A stretch of DNA of 64,000 nucleotides from Streptomyces sp. NBC_00258 (GTDB taxonomy: Bacteria; Actinomycetota; Actinomycetes; Streptomycetales; Streptomycetaceae), in contig NZ_CP108081.1 in the NCBI RefSeq assembly GCF_036182465.1, positions 3,162,001-3,226,000 on the forward strand, in the 5' to 3' direction. The notes below the pieces were generated by a model. It was not told the origin of the DNA. It was given only the letters and a program-made list of their open reading frames with translations, and searched no databases. The position numbers and the translations under genes are program-made. Within the stretch, counting starts at the first letter, position 1. Each line of letters starts with the position of its first letter. Positions 7,730 through 15,993 of the stretch are shown here, one piece after another.

Positions 7730-8269
7730 ATGCGCATCGCGTTTCTGATGGCGCCGGAGGGCGTCGAGCAGATCGAACTCACCGACCCCTGGCACGCCGT
7801 CCACGACGCTGGCGGCGAACCTGTGCTGCTGTCGACGGAGCCGGGGCGGATCCAGGCGTTCAACCACCTCGACAAGGCGGACGTGTTCCCGGTGCAGCAG
7901 GTCGTGGGCGACGCCTCGGCGGACTCCTTCGCCGGTCTGGTGCTACCCGGCGGAGTGGCCAGTCCGGACGCGCTGCGCATGGACGAACAGGCCGTGTCGT
8001 TCGTCCGGGACTTCTTCGAGCAGGGCCGGCCGGTGGCCGCGATCTGTCATGCCCCGTGGACACTCGTCGAGGCCGACGTGGTCCGCGGCCGCACCCTCAC
8101 CTCGTGGCCGAGCCTGCGTACGGACATCCGCAACGCGGGCGGCACCTGGGTCGACGAACAGGTGGTGGTCTGCGAGGCCGGCCCCGCGACGCTCGTCACC
8201 AGCCGCAAACCGGACGACCTCAAGGCCTTCTCCGAGGCGTTCCTGCCGGAGTTCCTGAAGCGCCGCTGA
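7730..8269 (+). CDS. DJ-1/PfpI family protein (type 1 glutamine amidotransferase-like)
   Basis: The 179-residue protein shows the DJ-1/PfpI fold: MRIAFLMAPEGVEQIELTDP at the N-terminus with the conserved Glu, LVLPGGVASPDALR, and the nucleophile elbow AAICHAPWTLVEA with the reactive Cys. Members act as deglycases/glyoxalases, chaperones or proteases in stress protection; the C-H pair favours such catalytic activity, but substrate is not predictable. GAAAGGAC precedes the ATG. It follows the CBS gene by 79 bases and may share its stress transcript; a strong hairpin ends the unit at 8297-8320. Confidence 0.9.
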   Translation: MRIAFLMAPEGVEQIELTDPWHAVHDAGGEPVLLSTEPGRIQAFNHLDKADVFPVQQVVGDASADSFAGLVLPGGVASPDALRMDEQAVSFVRDFFEQGRPVAAICHAPWTLVEADVVRGRTLTSWPSLRTDIRNAGGTWVDEQVVVCEAGPATLVTSRKPDDLKAFSEAFLPEFLKRR

Positions 8270-8296
8270 CCGCGGCCCGTACAGCGGGGCCGACCG

Positions 8297-8320
8297 CCCG
8301 CCCGGCAGGGCATGGGCGGG
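8297..8320. terminator. Bidirectional hairpin terminator
   Basis: cccgccc (8297-8303) pairs with gggcggg (8314-8320) across a ten-base loop. It lies between the convergent PfpI and DUF6158 genes and probably ends both transcripts. There is no U-tract, as is usual in Streptomyces. Confidence 0.55.
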
Positions 8321-8321
8321 C

Positions 8322-8558
8322 TCACAGGCTCGTGTCCGGATGCCTCTCCCGCGCCCCCGCCCGCGTCCGGCCCAGGGCGACCGGGCGGCGCGGGTTCCTG
8401 CGCAGATACTCGCCCTCCAGTTCCGCCATCCGGACGTTGTGCGTGCGCAGCGCGTCGTTCGAGCCGTGCAGCAACGTGTCATGGCGGGTCCGGTGGATCG
8501 TCTCCAGCTCCTTCATCAGCTGCTGATCGTCCAGGAGGCCCGGGTCGACTCCGGTCAT
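8322..8558 (-). CDS. DUF6158-like small protein
   Basis: The 78-residue protein reads MTGVDPGLLDDQQLMKELET then IHRTRHDTLLHGSNDALRTH and an Arg-rich end. It matches a family I recall as DUF6158, small helical proteins found across Streptomyces, with no known function. High helix content and heptad-like spacing suggest a coiled coil over residues 10-55. A GGAGGGAG-like site precedes the ATG at 8558. Confidence 0.75.
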   Translation of the reverse strand: MTGVDPGLLDDQQLMKELETIHRTRHDTLLHGSNDALRTHNVRMAELEGEYLRRNPRRPVALGRTRAGARERHPDTSL

Positions 8559-8613
8559 GGCGCTACCCCGATCGTCGTGTCTCCCTCCACCTTACGAACA
8601 CCGAGGCACACTC

Positions 8614-8690
8614 GCGCCCCTTGGGGGCGCGGGGAACTGCGCGCTCAGCCCTGACGGACCCGCACCCGAGAACGACCGCAACCTGCCCAG
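8614..8690 (+). repeat. Intergenic interspersed repeat, copy 2
   Basis: A hairpin (gcgcccc ttg ggggcgc, 8614-8630) is followed by ggggaactgcgcg and a C/A-rich tail, as in the copies at 5276, 41221 and 44764. Here it lies just downstream of the minus-strand ABC-F gene. Confidence 0.7.
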
Positions 8691-8702
8691 CCCGGCGGAG
8701 AG

Positions 8703-10322
8703 CTACCGAACCCGCTCCACCCGCCGCTCGTCCCACACCGGCTCCGTCGACTCCCGCACACGGCCGTCGCTGCCGAACACCAGATATCGATCGAACGAAC
8801 GGGCGAACCAGCGGTCGTGCGTGACCGCGAGAACCGTGCCCTGGAACGCCTCCAGCCCCTCCTGAAGCGCCTCGGCCGACTCCAGGTCGAGGTTGTCCGT
8901 GGGCTCGTCCAGAAGCAGCGCCGTGCAGCCCTCCAGCTCCAGGAGGAGGATCTGGAAGCGGGCCTGCTGCCCGCCGGAGAGCCGGTCGAACCGCTGCTCG
9001 GCCTGGGCGGTCAGCTCGTAGCGCCGCAGCCGGGACGCGGCGGCACCGCGGTCCTGGGAGTGCTCGGACCACAGGATGTCGAGCAGTGTGCGCCCCTCCA
9101 GCTCGGGGTGGGCGTGGGTCTGCGCGAAGTGGCCGGGCACGACGCGCGCGCCGAGCTTCCACTCCCCCGAGTGCGTGACGTCGCCGCCCGCGAGGAGCCG
9201 CAGGAAGTGCGACTTGCCGGAGCCGTTCGAGCCGAGCACGGCGACCCGCTCGCCGTAGAAGACCTCCAGGTCGAAGGGTTTCATCAGCCCGGTGAGTTCG
9301 AGCTCCTTGCAGGTCACGGCCCGGATGCCGGTGCGGCCGCCGTGCAGGCGCATCGTGATGTCCTGCTCGCGCGGCGGCTCCGGCGGCGGCCCGGCCTCCT
9401 CGAACTTGCGGAGCCTGGTCTGCGCGGCCTGGTAGCGGGAGGCCAGCTCATGGCTGATGGAGGCAGCCTGCCGCAGGTTGAGCACCAGTTTCTTCAGCTG
9501 GGCGTGCTTCTCGTCCCAGCGCCGCCGCAGCTCCTCGAAGCGCGCGAAGCGCTCCCGGCGTGCCTCGTGGTAGGTGGCGAAGCCGCCGCCGTGCACCCAG
9601 GCGTCGGCTCCGGCCGGCCCGGGCTCGACGCTCACGATCTTCTCGGCGGAGCGGGCGAGCAGCTCCCGGTCGTGGGAGACGAACAGGACCGTCTTGCGGG
9701 TCTCCCTCAGCCGCTCCTCCAGCCAGCGCTTGCCGGGGACGTCGAGGTAGTTGTCCGGCTCGTCGAGCAGCAGAACCTCGTCGGTGCCGCGCAGCAGGGC
9801 CTCCAGGACGAGCCGCTTCTGCTCACCGCCGGAGAGCGTGCGCACCTCGCGGAACTGCGCCTTGTCGTACGGAATGCCGAGCGCGGCGGTGGTGCACATG
9901 TCCCAGAGGGTCTCGGCCTCGTACCCCTGGACCTCCGCCCAGTCGGAGAGCGCCTGCGCGTAACTCATCTGGGCGGCCTCGTCGTCGACGGTCATGATGA
10001 GGTGCTCGGCGCGGTCGACGGCCTGGGCGGCCTCCCGGATCCGCGGCTGGGAGACCGACACGAGCAGGTCCCGTACGGTCGACTCGTCCCGTACGGATCC
10101 CACGAACTGGCGCATCACGCCGAGTCCGCCGCTCACGGTGACGGTGCCGGCGTGCGGCTTCAGCTCGCCGGAGATCAGCCGCAGCAGTGTCGTCTTCCCG
10201 GCTCCGTTGGGCCCGACCAGCGCGACCGCGGCCCCTTCGCCCACCCGGAAGGACACATCGCCGAGCAGCGCCCTCCCGTCGGGGAGGTAGTACTCCAGGT
10301 GCGCGGCTTCCAGATGTCCCAT
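8703..10322 (-). CDS. ABC-F family ATP-binding protein
   Basis: The 539-residue protein has two nucleotide-binding domains and no membrane segment. Domain 1 (about 1-235) has Walker A GPNGAGKTTLL, signature LSGGEQKR and Walker B VLLLDEPDNYLD. Domain 2 (about 310-520) has GSNGSGKSHFLRLL, LSGGQQARF and ALLLDEPTDNLD. The linker between them is a charged helical pair typical of ABC-F factors that enter the ribosome E site. Such proteins are translation factors or antibiotic-resistance ribosome protectors; I cannot decide which. The ATG at 10322 is chosen since the domain begins at once (MGHLEAAHLEYYLPDGRALL). It is divergent from the PAP2-kinase gene. Confidence 0.92.
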   Translation of the reverse strand: MGHLEAAHLEYYLPDGRALLGDVSFRVGEGAAVALVGPNGAGKTTLLRLISGELKPHAGTVTVSGGLGVMRQFVGSVRDESTVRDLLVSVSQPRIREAAQAVDRAEHLIMTVDDEAAQMSYAQALSDWAEVQGYEAETLWDMCTTAALGIPYDKAQFREVRTLSGGEQKRLVLEALLRGTDEVLLLDEPDNYLDVPGKRWLEERLRETRKTVLFVSHDRELLARSAEKIVSVEPGPAGADAWVHGGGFATYHEARRERFARFEELRRRWDEKHAQLKKLVLNLRQAASISHELASRYQAAQTRLRKFEEAGPPPEPPREQDITMRLHGGRTGIRAVTCKELELTGLMKPFDLEVFYGERVAVLGSNGSGKSHFLRLLAGGDVTHSGEWKLGARVVPGHFAQTHAHPELEGRTLLDILWSEHSQDRGAAASRLRRYELTAQAEQRFDRLSGGQQARFQILLLELEGCTALLLDEPTDNLDLESAEALQEGLEAFQGTVLAVTHDRWFARSFDRYLVFGSDGRVRESTEPVWDERRVERVR

Positions 10323-10474
10323 GGTTGGGCATTGTCCGGGGTGGGCGGGGCGCGCGGCAAACGGGTTACCCGACCGGCGGACCTGAGCCGTGGACGCAGG
10401 ACAGACAGGTCGCATGACCGGTTCTCGTCGAACCGACGTGCGCGGCAGAGCCGTGTCGGGGTACACGATGGTGC

Positions 10475-11968
10475 ATGACCGCAGACCTGGACCTCACCGT
10501 CACCGGCCCCGGCCACGCCCTCCGCGACCGGCTCCTGGCCCTCGACTTCCGTATCTTCGAGGCCGTGGCGGCCCGGCACTGGCCGGGCGCCGACCCGCTG
10601 CTGCCGAAGCTGAGCCGCAGTGCGAACCACGGCCTGCTGTGGTTCGGCACGGCGGCGGCGCTCGCGGCGACTCGTTCGCCGCGGGCCCGCCGCGCGGCCG
10701 TCCGCGGTGTCGCCTCGCTGGCCCTGGCCTCGGCCACCATCAACACCCTCGGCAAGCGCTCGGTGCGCCGCCCGCGTCCCCTGCTGGACGCGGTACCGAG
10801 GGTCCGGCAGCTGAAGCGCCAGCCGATCACCACCTCGTTCCCGTCGGGGCACTCGGCGTCGGCTGCCGCCTTCGCGACGGGTGTCGCGCTCGAGTCCCGT
10901 CCCCTGGGCGCGGTGGTGGCTCCGGTGGCCGCCGCCGTGGCCCTCTCCCGTATCTACACGGGCGCGCACTTCCCGAGCGATGTGCTCGTCGGGGCGGCGT
11001 TCGGCGCGGGCGCCGCCTTCGCCGTACGCGGTCTGGTGCCGACCCGTGACCAGCTGCCGCCTCCCGGCCGTCCGCGCGCGGACGCGCCGGCGCTGCCGGA
11101 CGGGGAGGGCCTCGTCATGGTGGTCAACAAGGCGGCGGGCAGTTCGGACCGCGTCCGCGCCCTCGGCGACGCCCTGCCGCGCGCCGAGCTCGTGGAGTGC
11201 GAACCGGCCGATCTGCAGGCCGAGCTGGAGAAGGCCGCGGCCCGGGCCGAGGTGCTCGGCGTCTGCGGCGGCGACGGCACGGTGAACGCGGCCGCCACGG
11301 TGGCCCTGCGCCACCGCCTCCCGCTCGCCGTGCTGCCCGGCGGCACGCTCAACCACTTCGCGCAGGACCTGGGCGTGGAGGACGTACGCGACCTGAGCCA
11401 GGCGCTGCAGGAAGGCGATGCCGTACGGGTCGACGTGGGCCTCTTCTCCGCCGACGGCACGGAGGGCTACTTCCTCAACACGTGCAGTCTCGGCGTCTAT
11501 CCGGAACTGGTGCGCGAGCGGGACCGCTGGTCGAAGCGGATCGGCGGCTGGCCGGCCGGAGTGGTCGCGACCCTGCGCGTACTGCGCGCCGACCGGCACC
11601 CCCTCAAGGCCGAACTCGGCGGCAAGGAGCACCCGTTGTGGCTCCTGTTCGCCGGGAACGGCACGTACCACCGGATGGGTCCGGTGCCCGCCCGTCGCTA
11701 CGACCTCGCGGACGGCCGCCTGGACGTCCGGGTCGTGCACGGGGGCCGCTTCCCTGCCGTACGCCTCCTCGCCGCGGCCGTCGCCGGGCCGCTCACCCGC
11801 TCCCCCGCGCACGCGGCGGTCCGTGTCGGCGCGCTCCACGTGGAGGGCGTCGAGCCCGGCACCCTGCTGGCCTACGACGGTGAAGTCACCACCGTGGAGG
11901 GCGAGGTGACGCTGCGGAAGCTGCCCGAGGCACTGACGGTGTACCGGCCGCTCCAGCAGCGACGCTGA
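10475..11968 (+). CDS. PAP2 phosphatase-diacylglycerol kinase fusion
   Basis: This 497-residue protein joins two lipid enzymes. Residues 1-185 are a PAP2 phosphatase with all three motifs (KRSVRRPRP, PSGHSASAAAF, SRIYTGAHFPSDV) embedded in hydrophobic helices. Residues about 205-495 are a diacylglycerol/sphingosine kinase domain with VCGGDGTVNAAA and LPGGTLNHFAQDLG. The opposite reactions (removing and adding phosphate on a lipid) in one chain suggest control of phosphatidate/undecaprenyl-phosphate pools at the membrane. The fusion is a known actinobacterial arrangement. The ATG at 10475 gives the complete first domain. It is divergent from the ABC-F gene. Confidence 0.93.
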   Translation: MTADLDLTVTGPGHALRDRLLALDFRIFEAVAARHWPGADPLLPKLSRSANHGLLWFGTAAALAATRSPRARRAAVRGVASLALASATINTLGKRSVRRPRPLLDAVPRVRQLKRQPITTSFPSGHSASAAAFATGVALESRPLGAVVAPVAAAVALSRIYTGAHFPSDVLVGAAFGAGAAFAVRGLVPTRDQLPPPGRPRADAPALPDGEGLVMVVNKAAGSSDRVRALGDALPRAELVECEPADLQAELEKAAARAEVLGVCGGDGTVNAAATVALRHRLPLAVLPGGTLNHFAQDLGVEDVRDLSQALQEGDAVRVDVGLFSADGTEGYFLNTCSLGVYPELVRERDRWSKRIGGWPAGVVATLRVLRADRHPLKAELGGKEHPLWLLFAGNGTYHRMGPVPARRYDLADGRLDVRVVHGGRFPAVRLLAAAVAGPLTRSPAHAAVRVGALHVEGVEPGTLLAYDGEVTTVEGEVTLRKLPEALTVYRPLQQRR

Positions 11969-12094
11969 CCACCCGAAAGTCCGCATCGCAAGACGCGGGT
12001 CTCATTATTCGACATGGCGGCGTACGGTGACACCCATCGCTCGCGGAGCAGCTCCGCAGGCCCGGTACGAGGGTTACGAGGGAATGGGGACGCC

Positions 12095-12910
12095 ATGTCG
12101 AAGGAGACCGCCGTCTACACGCACGGCCACCACGAGTCCGTGCTGCGCTCGCACACCTGGCGCACGGCCGTGAACTCGGCGGCCTACCTCCTCCCCTCGC
12201 TGAAGCCGCACATGAGGATCCTGGACATCGGCTGCGGGCCCGGGACCATCACCGCCGACCTGGCCGAACTGGTCCCGGACGGGCACGTCACCGCCGTCGA
12301 CCACGCGCCGGGCATCCTGGACCGGGCCCGGGCCACGGCTGCCGAACGCGGCCTGGGGAACGTGGAGTTCGCGGTCGCGGACGTCCATGCGCTGGAGTAT
12401 CCGGACGACACCTTCTGCGTCGTCCACGCACACCAGGTGCTGCAGCACGTGGGCGACCCGGTGCAGGCGCTGCGCGAGATGTACCGGGTCACTAAACCGG
12501 GCGGCTTCGTGGCCGTGCGGGACTCGGACTACGCGGCGATGACCTGGTATCCCCTGTCGCGGGGCATGGACGACTGGCTGGACCTCTACCGGCGTGTGGC
12601 CCGCGCGAACGGCGGCGAGCCGGACGCCGGGCGGCGCCTGAGGTCCTGGGCACTGACGGCCGGCTTCACCGACGTCACCAGCTCGTCGAGCACCTGGTGC
12701 TACGCCACCGCCGAGGAGCGCGCCTGGTGGAGCGGCCTGTGGGCGGACCGTACGGTCGCCTCCGCGTACGCGGACCGCGCCAGGGAGGGCGGCCACGCGA
12801 CGGCGGAGCAGCTGAACGCGGTCTCGGAGGCGTGGCGGGAATGGGGCCGGCAGGACGACGCCTGGTTCTCCGTCCTGCACGGGGAAATTCTCTGCCGGAA
12901 ACCGGTCTGA
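12095..12910 (+). CDS. Class I SAM-dependent methyltransferase
   Basis: The 271-residue protein has the Rossmann methyltransferase core: motif I ILDIGCGPGTITADL near residue 45, acidic loop VTAVDHAPG, FAVADVHALEYPDDTF, and HVGDPVQALREMYRVTKPGG. It resembles UbiE/menaquinone-type C- or O-methyltransferases, but the C-terminal half is divergent, so the substrate is unknown. GGGAATGGGG precedes the ATG. It is followed 43 bases later by the 56-residue membrane protein. A short hairpin (gcggagc a gctccgc) lies upstream near 12045. Confidence 0.9.
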   Translation: MSKETAVYTHGHHESVLRSHTWRTAVNSAAYLLPSLKPHMRILDIGCGPGTITADLAELVPDGHVTAVDHAPGILDRARATAAERGLGNVEFAVADVHALEYPDDTFCVVHAHQVLQHVGDPVQALREMYRVTKPGGFVAVRDSDYAAMTWYPLSRGMDDWLDLYRRVARANGGEPDAGRRLRSWALTAGFTDVTSSSSTWCYATAEERAWWSGLWADRTVASAYADRAREGGHATAEQLNAVSEAWREWGRQDDAWFSVLHGEILCRKPV

Positions 12911-12953
12911 TTTCCTTGATCCGGGAAACCCGGACAGCAGGAGGTAATAAACT

Positions 12954-13124
12954 ATGGTTCCCATCCTGCTGGTACTGCTTCTGGCGCTCATCCTTTTCGG
13001 CGCCGGCTTCGCGGTGAAAATCCTCTGGTGGATCGCACTGATAGTTATCGTGGTGTGGCTACTGGGATTCCTGGTGCGCGGCACGAGCGCGAGCGGTTCC
13101 AGGGGCCGCTGGTATCGCTGGTAG
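12954..13124 (+). CDS. 56-residue hydrophobic membrane protein
   Basis: This short gene begins MVPILLVLLLALILFGAGFA and continues through a second hydrophobic stretch (ALIVIVVWLLGFLV), ending in a Gly/Ser/Arg tail (GSRGRWYRW). Two closely spaced membrane helices are likely. It has a near-perfect ribosome-binding site, AGGAGG, seven bases ahead of the ATG, and I recall close relatives in Streptomyces annotated simply as hydrophobic protein. It lies between the methyltransferase and the end of the gas-vesicle operon, convergent to gvpK. Function unknown. Confidence 0.8.
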   Translation: MVPILLVLLLALILFGAGFAVKILWWIALIVIVVWLLGFLVRGTSASGSRGRWYRW

Positions 13125-13156
13125 TTCTACCGGGATTTTCGTATCCACCGGTGGTT

Positions 13157-13519
13157 CTACTCCCTGGGAAGTAGCGGTCCGAGCGGCCCGAGGTCCAGAT
13201 TCAGGTCCTCGGGCCGCAGCCCGTAGCGGTCGCGCAGTTCCGCCATGCGGTCGTCCAGGAGCATCAGTGTGAGACCGATCCGCTCCTCCTGGTCCTCCGT
13301 GAGATCCCCTGTGTCGAACCGGCGCAGTGCCTGCCGCTCCATCAACTGCCGCAGCAGTTCGACCACGGTCAGCACCAGTTTGACCAGGTCCTGCTCCACG
13401 GTGTCCGGTTCGAGATCCAGCCGGTTCCGCCGGGCCTTCCCGGCCGTTTCGCCGTCGCCCCTCATGTCACCCACGTCACTGATGTCGCTCACGTCACTGA
13501 TGTCACGCATATCGCTCAC
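13157..13519 (-). CDS. gvpK: Gas vesicle protein GvpK
   Basis: The 120-residue protein matches GvpK through LDLEPDTVEQDLVKLVLTVV and ELLRQLMERQALRRFDTGDL, followed by a helical end. GvpK is an accessory protein needed for vesicle assembly. The first 24 residues are a repeated SDIS/SDV sequence encoded by an 18-bp near repeat. Start is GTG at 13519, overlapping the gvpS stop by four bases. It is the last gene of the operon; the transcript meets the convergent 56-residue gene at about 13125-13156. Confidence 0.93.
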   Translation of the reverse strand: MSDMRDISDVSDISDVGDMRGDGETAGKARRNRLDLEPDTVEQDLVKLVLTVVELLRQLMERQALRRFDTGDLTEDQEERIGLTLMLLDDRMAELRDRYGLRPEDLNLDLGPLGPLLPRE

Positions 13520-13704
13520 TCCAATTCCCTCCAGGGCGAGGGGACCTGTTCGTTGACCGAGCTGATGAGCGCGTTCAGGTCGATGCGTACGAGATCGACG
13601 TCCGCGATCCGCAGCGTGAGGTCGCCGGTGATGACGACCCCGCCCGCCAGCAGCCGGTCGAGCAGGTCGACGAGAGCGATCTCCCGGCGTTCCACGACGG
13701 TCAC
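13516..13704 (-). CDS. gvpS: Gas vesicle protein GvpS (GvpA-like)
   Basis: This 62-residue GvpA-family paralogue contains IALVDLLDRLLAGGVVITGD and IADVDLVRIDLNALISSV, the helix-strand-strand-helix core of GvpA, with almost no tail. It is probably a minor vesicle-shell or nucleation component. The GTG start at 13704 overlaps the gvpL stop, and its own stop overlaps the gvpK start, so translation is coupled at both ends. It is too short for many gene callers; the start is fixed by the overlap and by the family's N-terminus. Confidence 0.88.
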   Translation of the reverse strand: MTVVERREIALVDLLDRLLAGGVVITGDLTLRIADVDLVRIDLNALISSVNEQVPSPWRELE

Positions 13705-14510
13705 GAGTCCTCCCCGCTGAACGAGTAGGCCGCCCAGGGCCCGGTGAGTTCGACCCTCAGGCCGGGAGAGTCGTCCTTCGTACGGTCCACCAGTTCCACG
13801 AACGCCTCGGATTCCGAACGCGGCACCAGATAGGCGGCGTTCAGCACGTTCCGGCCGGACGCGCGGGAGAGCGCCGCGTTCTGCGGCGCGTGGATCCGGG
13901 TGTCCTCCGCGTACCCGGAAAGGGTTTCGTGCAGTCGGCGCGAGAATTCCTCGGCCTGTTCCCATTTCTCCTCGTGCGCTCTGCGCTGGCCGCGCCGCTG
14001 CCGCAGATAGTCGCGCCCCGAAACGGGTTTGGCGGGAGCAGGCGCCGGCCGGGCATCCGGATTTCCGGAGGATTGCATGCCCGCGGCGGAATCCGTGTTC
14101 TCGGAGGATTCCGGGGATTCCACGTAGACCTTCACTCCCCATTCGACCCGCCCGTCGAGCCGGTCGAGGGTCCGCAGGAAGATCTCCTCACGCTGTTCCA
14201 TCATCGTGCGGACGCCGCTGTCGTCCCGGAACACGGTGGCGAGCCGGAGCGGCAGCGGCGAGGTGACGACGGTGAGCGCGTCGATCACGTTCTGGTGGGC
14301 CCGCGCGGTCGCGCCGAGCCAGTCCAGGTCCTCCAGATGGGCCCGCAACGGCCCCTCGGCGAAGTCCTCCTCCGGCACATGACCCACCACGGCGACGAGG
14401 CCGTGGTGGGTCAGCTGCTTGGGCGGAACACCCGCCACGCCCGTCAGCTGGGCCGACAGCGGTGTGCCGAAGGGCCGGCAGACGGCGTATACGTAGCGCA
14501 GACCACTCAT
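13701..14510 (-). CDS. gvpL: Gas vesicle protein GvpL (GvpF/L family)
   Basis: The 269-residue protein belongs to the GvpL/GvpF family: N-terminal MSGLRYVYAVCRPF, VAVVGHVPEEDF, a helical segment with LDWLGATARAHQNVIDAL and SPLPLRLATVF, and a C-terminal RVELTGPWAAYSFSGED, the family's usual ending. These proteins interact with GvpA and other accessory proteins during nucleation. An insertion of about 60 residues rich in Ser/Glu/Pro/Lys separates the two halves. Overlaps by ATGA/GTGA link it to gvpJ and gvpS. Confidence 0.92.
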   Translation of the reverse strand: MSGLRYVYAVCRPFGTPLSAQLTGVAGVPPKQLTHHGLVAVVGHVPEEDFAEGPLRAHLEDLDWLGATARAHQNVIDALTVVTSPLPLRLATVFRDDSGVRTMMEQREEIFLRTLDRLDGRVEWGVKVYVESPESSENTDSAAGMQSSGNPDARPAPAPAKPVSGRDYLRQRRGQRRAHEEKWEQAEEFSRRLHETLSGYAEDTRIHAPQNAALSRASGRNVLNAAYLVPRSESEAFVELVDRTKDDSPGLRVELTGPWAAYSFSGEDS

Positions 14511-14869
14511 CCCTGGGCTTCCTCCTCAGTGGGTGCGCGCTCGCGCGCGGGTGCGACCTCACGACCGCGTTCCAGTTCGGCGACGTGCGCGCGCAGCTCG
14601 GCGTTCTCCCGGGAGAGTTCGTTGCGGCGCGCGTTCGAGGACAGCTCCGGGTCGGACTCCCACCAGTCGATGCCCATCTCCTTCGCCTTGTCGACGGACG
14701 CGACGATGAGCCTCAGTTTGATGGTGACCAGCTCGATGTCGAGCAGGTTGATGCGGATGTCGCCCGCGATCACGATGCCCTTGTCGAGTACCCGTTCGAG
14801 GATGTCGGCGAGGTTGGCGCTGTTGCCCTGCTGGCCGTAGGGGTCGGGGAACCGCTGGGCCGTGGTCAT
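14507..14869 (-). CDS. gvpJ: Gas vesicle protein GvpJ (GvpA-like)
   Basis: The 120-residue protein has a GvpA-family core (residues 18-72: LADILERVLDKGIVIAGDIR and INLLDIELVTIKLRLIVASV) followed by a charged helical tail that reads like a coiled coil (ENAELRAHVAELERGREV). GvpJ is a minor, essential shell-associated protein. The ATG at 14869 overlaps the gvpZ stop; the stop overlaps the gvpL start. Confidence 0.92.
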   Translation of the reverse strand: MTTAQRFPDPYGQQGNSANLADILERVLDKGIVIAGDIRINLLDIELVTIKLRLIVASVDKAKEMGIDWWESDPELSSNARRNELSRENAELRAHVAELERGREVAPARERAPTEEEAQG

Positions 14870-15993
14870 CGGCGGCTCCGGGGCTCGGCTGCCTCGGCTT
14901 CCTCTTCGTCCGCCTCGTCCTCGGGCACTTCCTCGTCCTCGGCGTACGCGTCGTTCTCGTCGTCGTACGCCTCCTCGTCCTCCTCCTCGTACTCGCCCTC
15001 CGGGGCCTCCTCGTCCTCGGGAATCTCCTCGTCCTCGGGGACTTCGTCGGCCGCCTCGGTATCGTCGGCGGCTTCGGTCTCCTCGCCGTCGTCGAGTTCC
15101 TCGGACGCCTCGGTGTCCTCGGCCTCTTCCTCCGCGAGCGCGTCCTCGTGGGTGACGACCACTTCGCCGTCGCGGATCTCGCCGCGCCAGCTGTCGCTCG
15201 CCTCGCCCTTGAGCGTGATGAAGCGGGCGAAGTTCTTGAGGTCGAGACGGACCCTGCGGCCCTGGGCGCGCCAGATGTTGCCGGTCTTCTCGAACAGGCC
15301 CTTGGGGTAGTACTCGACGATCAGCAGGACCCGGGTGAGGTTCTCGGCGAGGGAGTGGAAGGAGACGACACCCTTCGTGGTGCCCTTGGCGCCCTCGGAC
15401 GTCCACGAGATGCGGTCGTCGGGCACCTGGTCGGTGGTCTTCGCCTTCCAGCTCCGGTTGGACCAGAAGATCTTCATCTGCCAGTCCGAGGTGGTGTCGT
15501 CACCGCGGTTCGCGCTCTTGACGCCCTTCGCGAAGGTGCTGAAGTCCTGGAACTGGGTCCACTGGTCGTAGGCCGTACGCAGCGGCACGCCGACGTCGAC
15601 GTACTCGAGGATGACCGTGGGCTTCTTGCCCGCGCCGCCCTTGCGCTTGCCCTTGCCGCCGGTCATGTTCTTGAACGCGCCGACGACGCTGTCCTTGGCC
15701 CGGCCCGCGCCGAGTTCCAGGGCGGACCTCAGCGGCCCCTTGCCGTCGGCCAGCTTGCGGCCGCCGTCGAGGGCCAGCTTGGCGAAGCCCGGGCTGTTGC
15801 CCTCGGCGATGTCGTTGAGCTTGCCCGTCGTCTCGCCGAGCTTGTGCCCGACCCCGACCAGCAGCCGCTGGGCCTGGGCGCCCAGATACGCCTGGACCTC
15901 TTCCTTGAGCCGGTCGGCCGCCGCGCTCTGGGCGGCCGAGGTGATCGGGTTGTCCTTCGCATGCTTGGTCGCGGATCCGAGAGTGTCAGTCAT
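14866..15993 (-). CDS. gvpZ: Gas vesicle protein GvpZ: SRPBCC domain with acidic tail
   Basis: The 375-residue protein has a helical N-terminal part (about 1-130, Ala/Lys-rich), an SRPBCC (START-like/cyclase-dehydrase) domain at about 135-275 (EYVDVGVPLRTAYDQWTQFQ, WTSEGAKGTTKGVVSFHSL) and a C-terminal tail of about 95 residues made mostly of Glu and Asp. SRPBCC folds bind hydrophobic ligands; no role in vesicle assembly is established that I know of. The start at 15993 lies eight bases inside the end of gvpY. The acidic tail contrasts with the lysine-rich tail of GvpY encoded just upstream, and a direct charge interaction is conceivable. Confidence 0.88.
   Translation of the reverse strand: MTDTLGSATKHAKDNPITSAAQSAAADRLKEEVQAYLGAQAQRLLVGVGHKLGETTGKLNDIAEGNSPGFAKLALDGGRKLADGKGPLRSALELGAGRAKDSVVGAFKNMTGGKGKRKGGAGKKPTVILEYVDVGVPLRTAYDQWTQFQDFSTFAKGVKSANRGDDTTSDWQMKIFWSNRSWKAKTTDQVPDDRISWTSEGAKGTTKGVVSFHSLAENLTRVLLIVEYYPKGLFEKTGNIWRAQGRRVRLDLKNFARFITLKGEASDSWRGEIRDGEVVVTHEDALAEEEAEDTEASEELDDGEETEAADDTEAADEVPEDEEIPEDEEAPEGEYEEEDEEAYDDENDAYAEDEEVPEDEADEEEAEAAEPRSRR

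Noticed and set aside
10459..10464. GGGTAC ahead of the PAP2-kinase gene as a SigB promoter
   Set aside because: No GNNT at 14-16 bases upstream and only 11 bases from the ATG.
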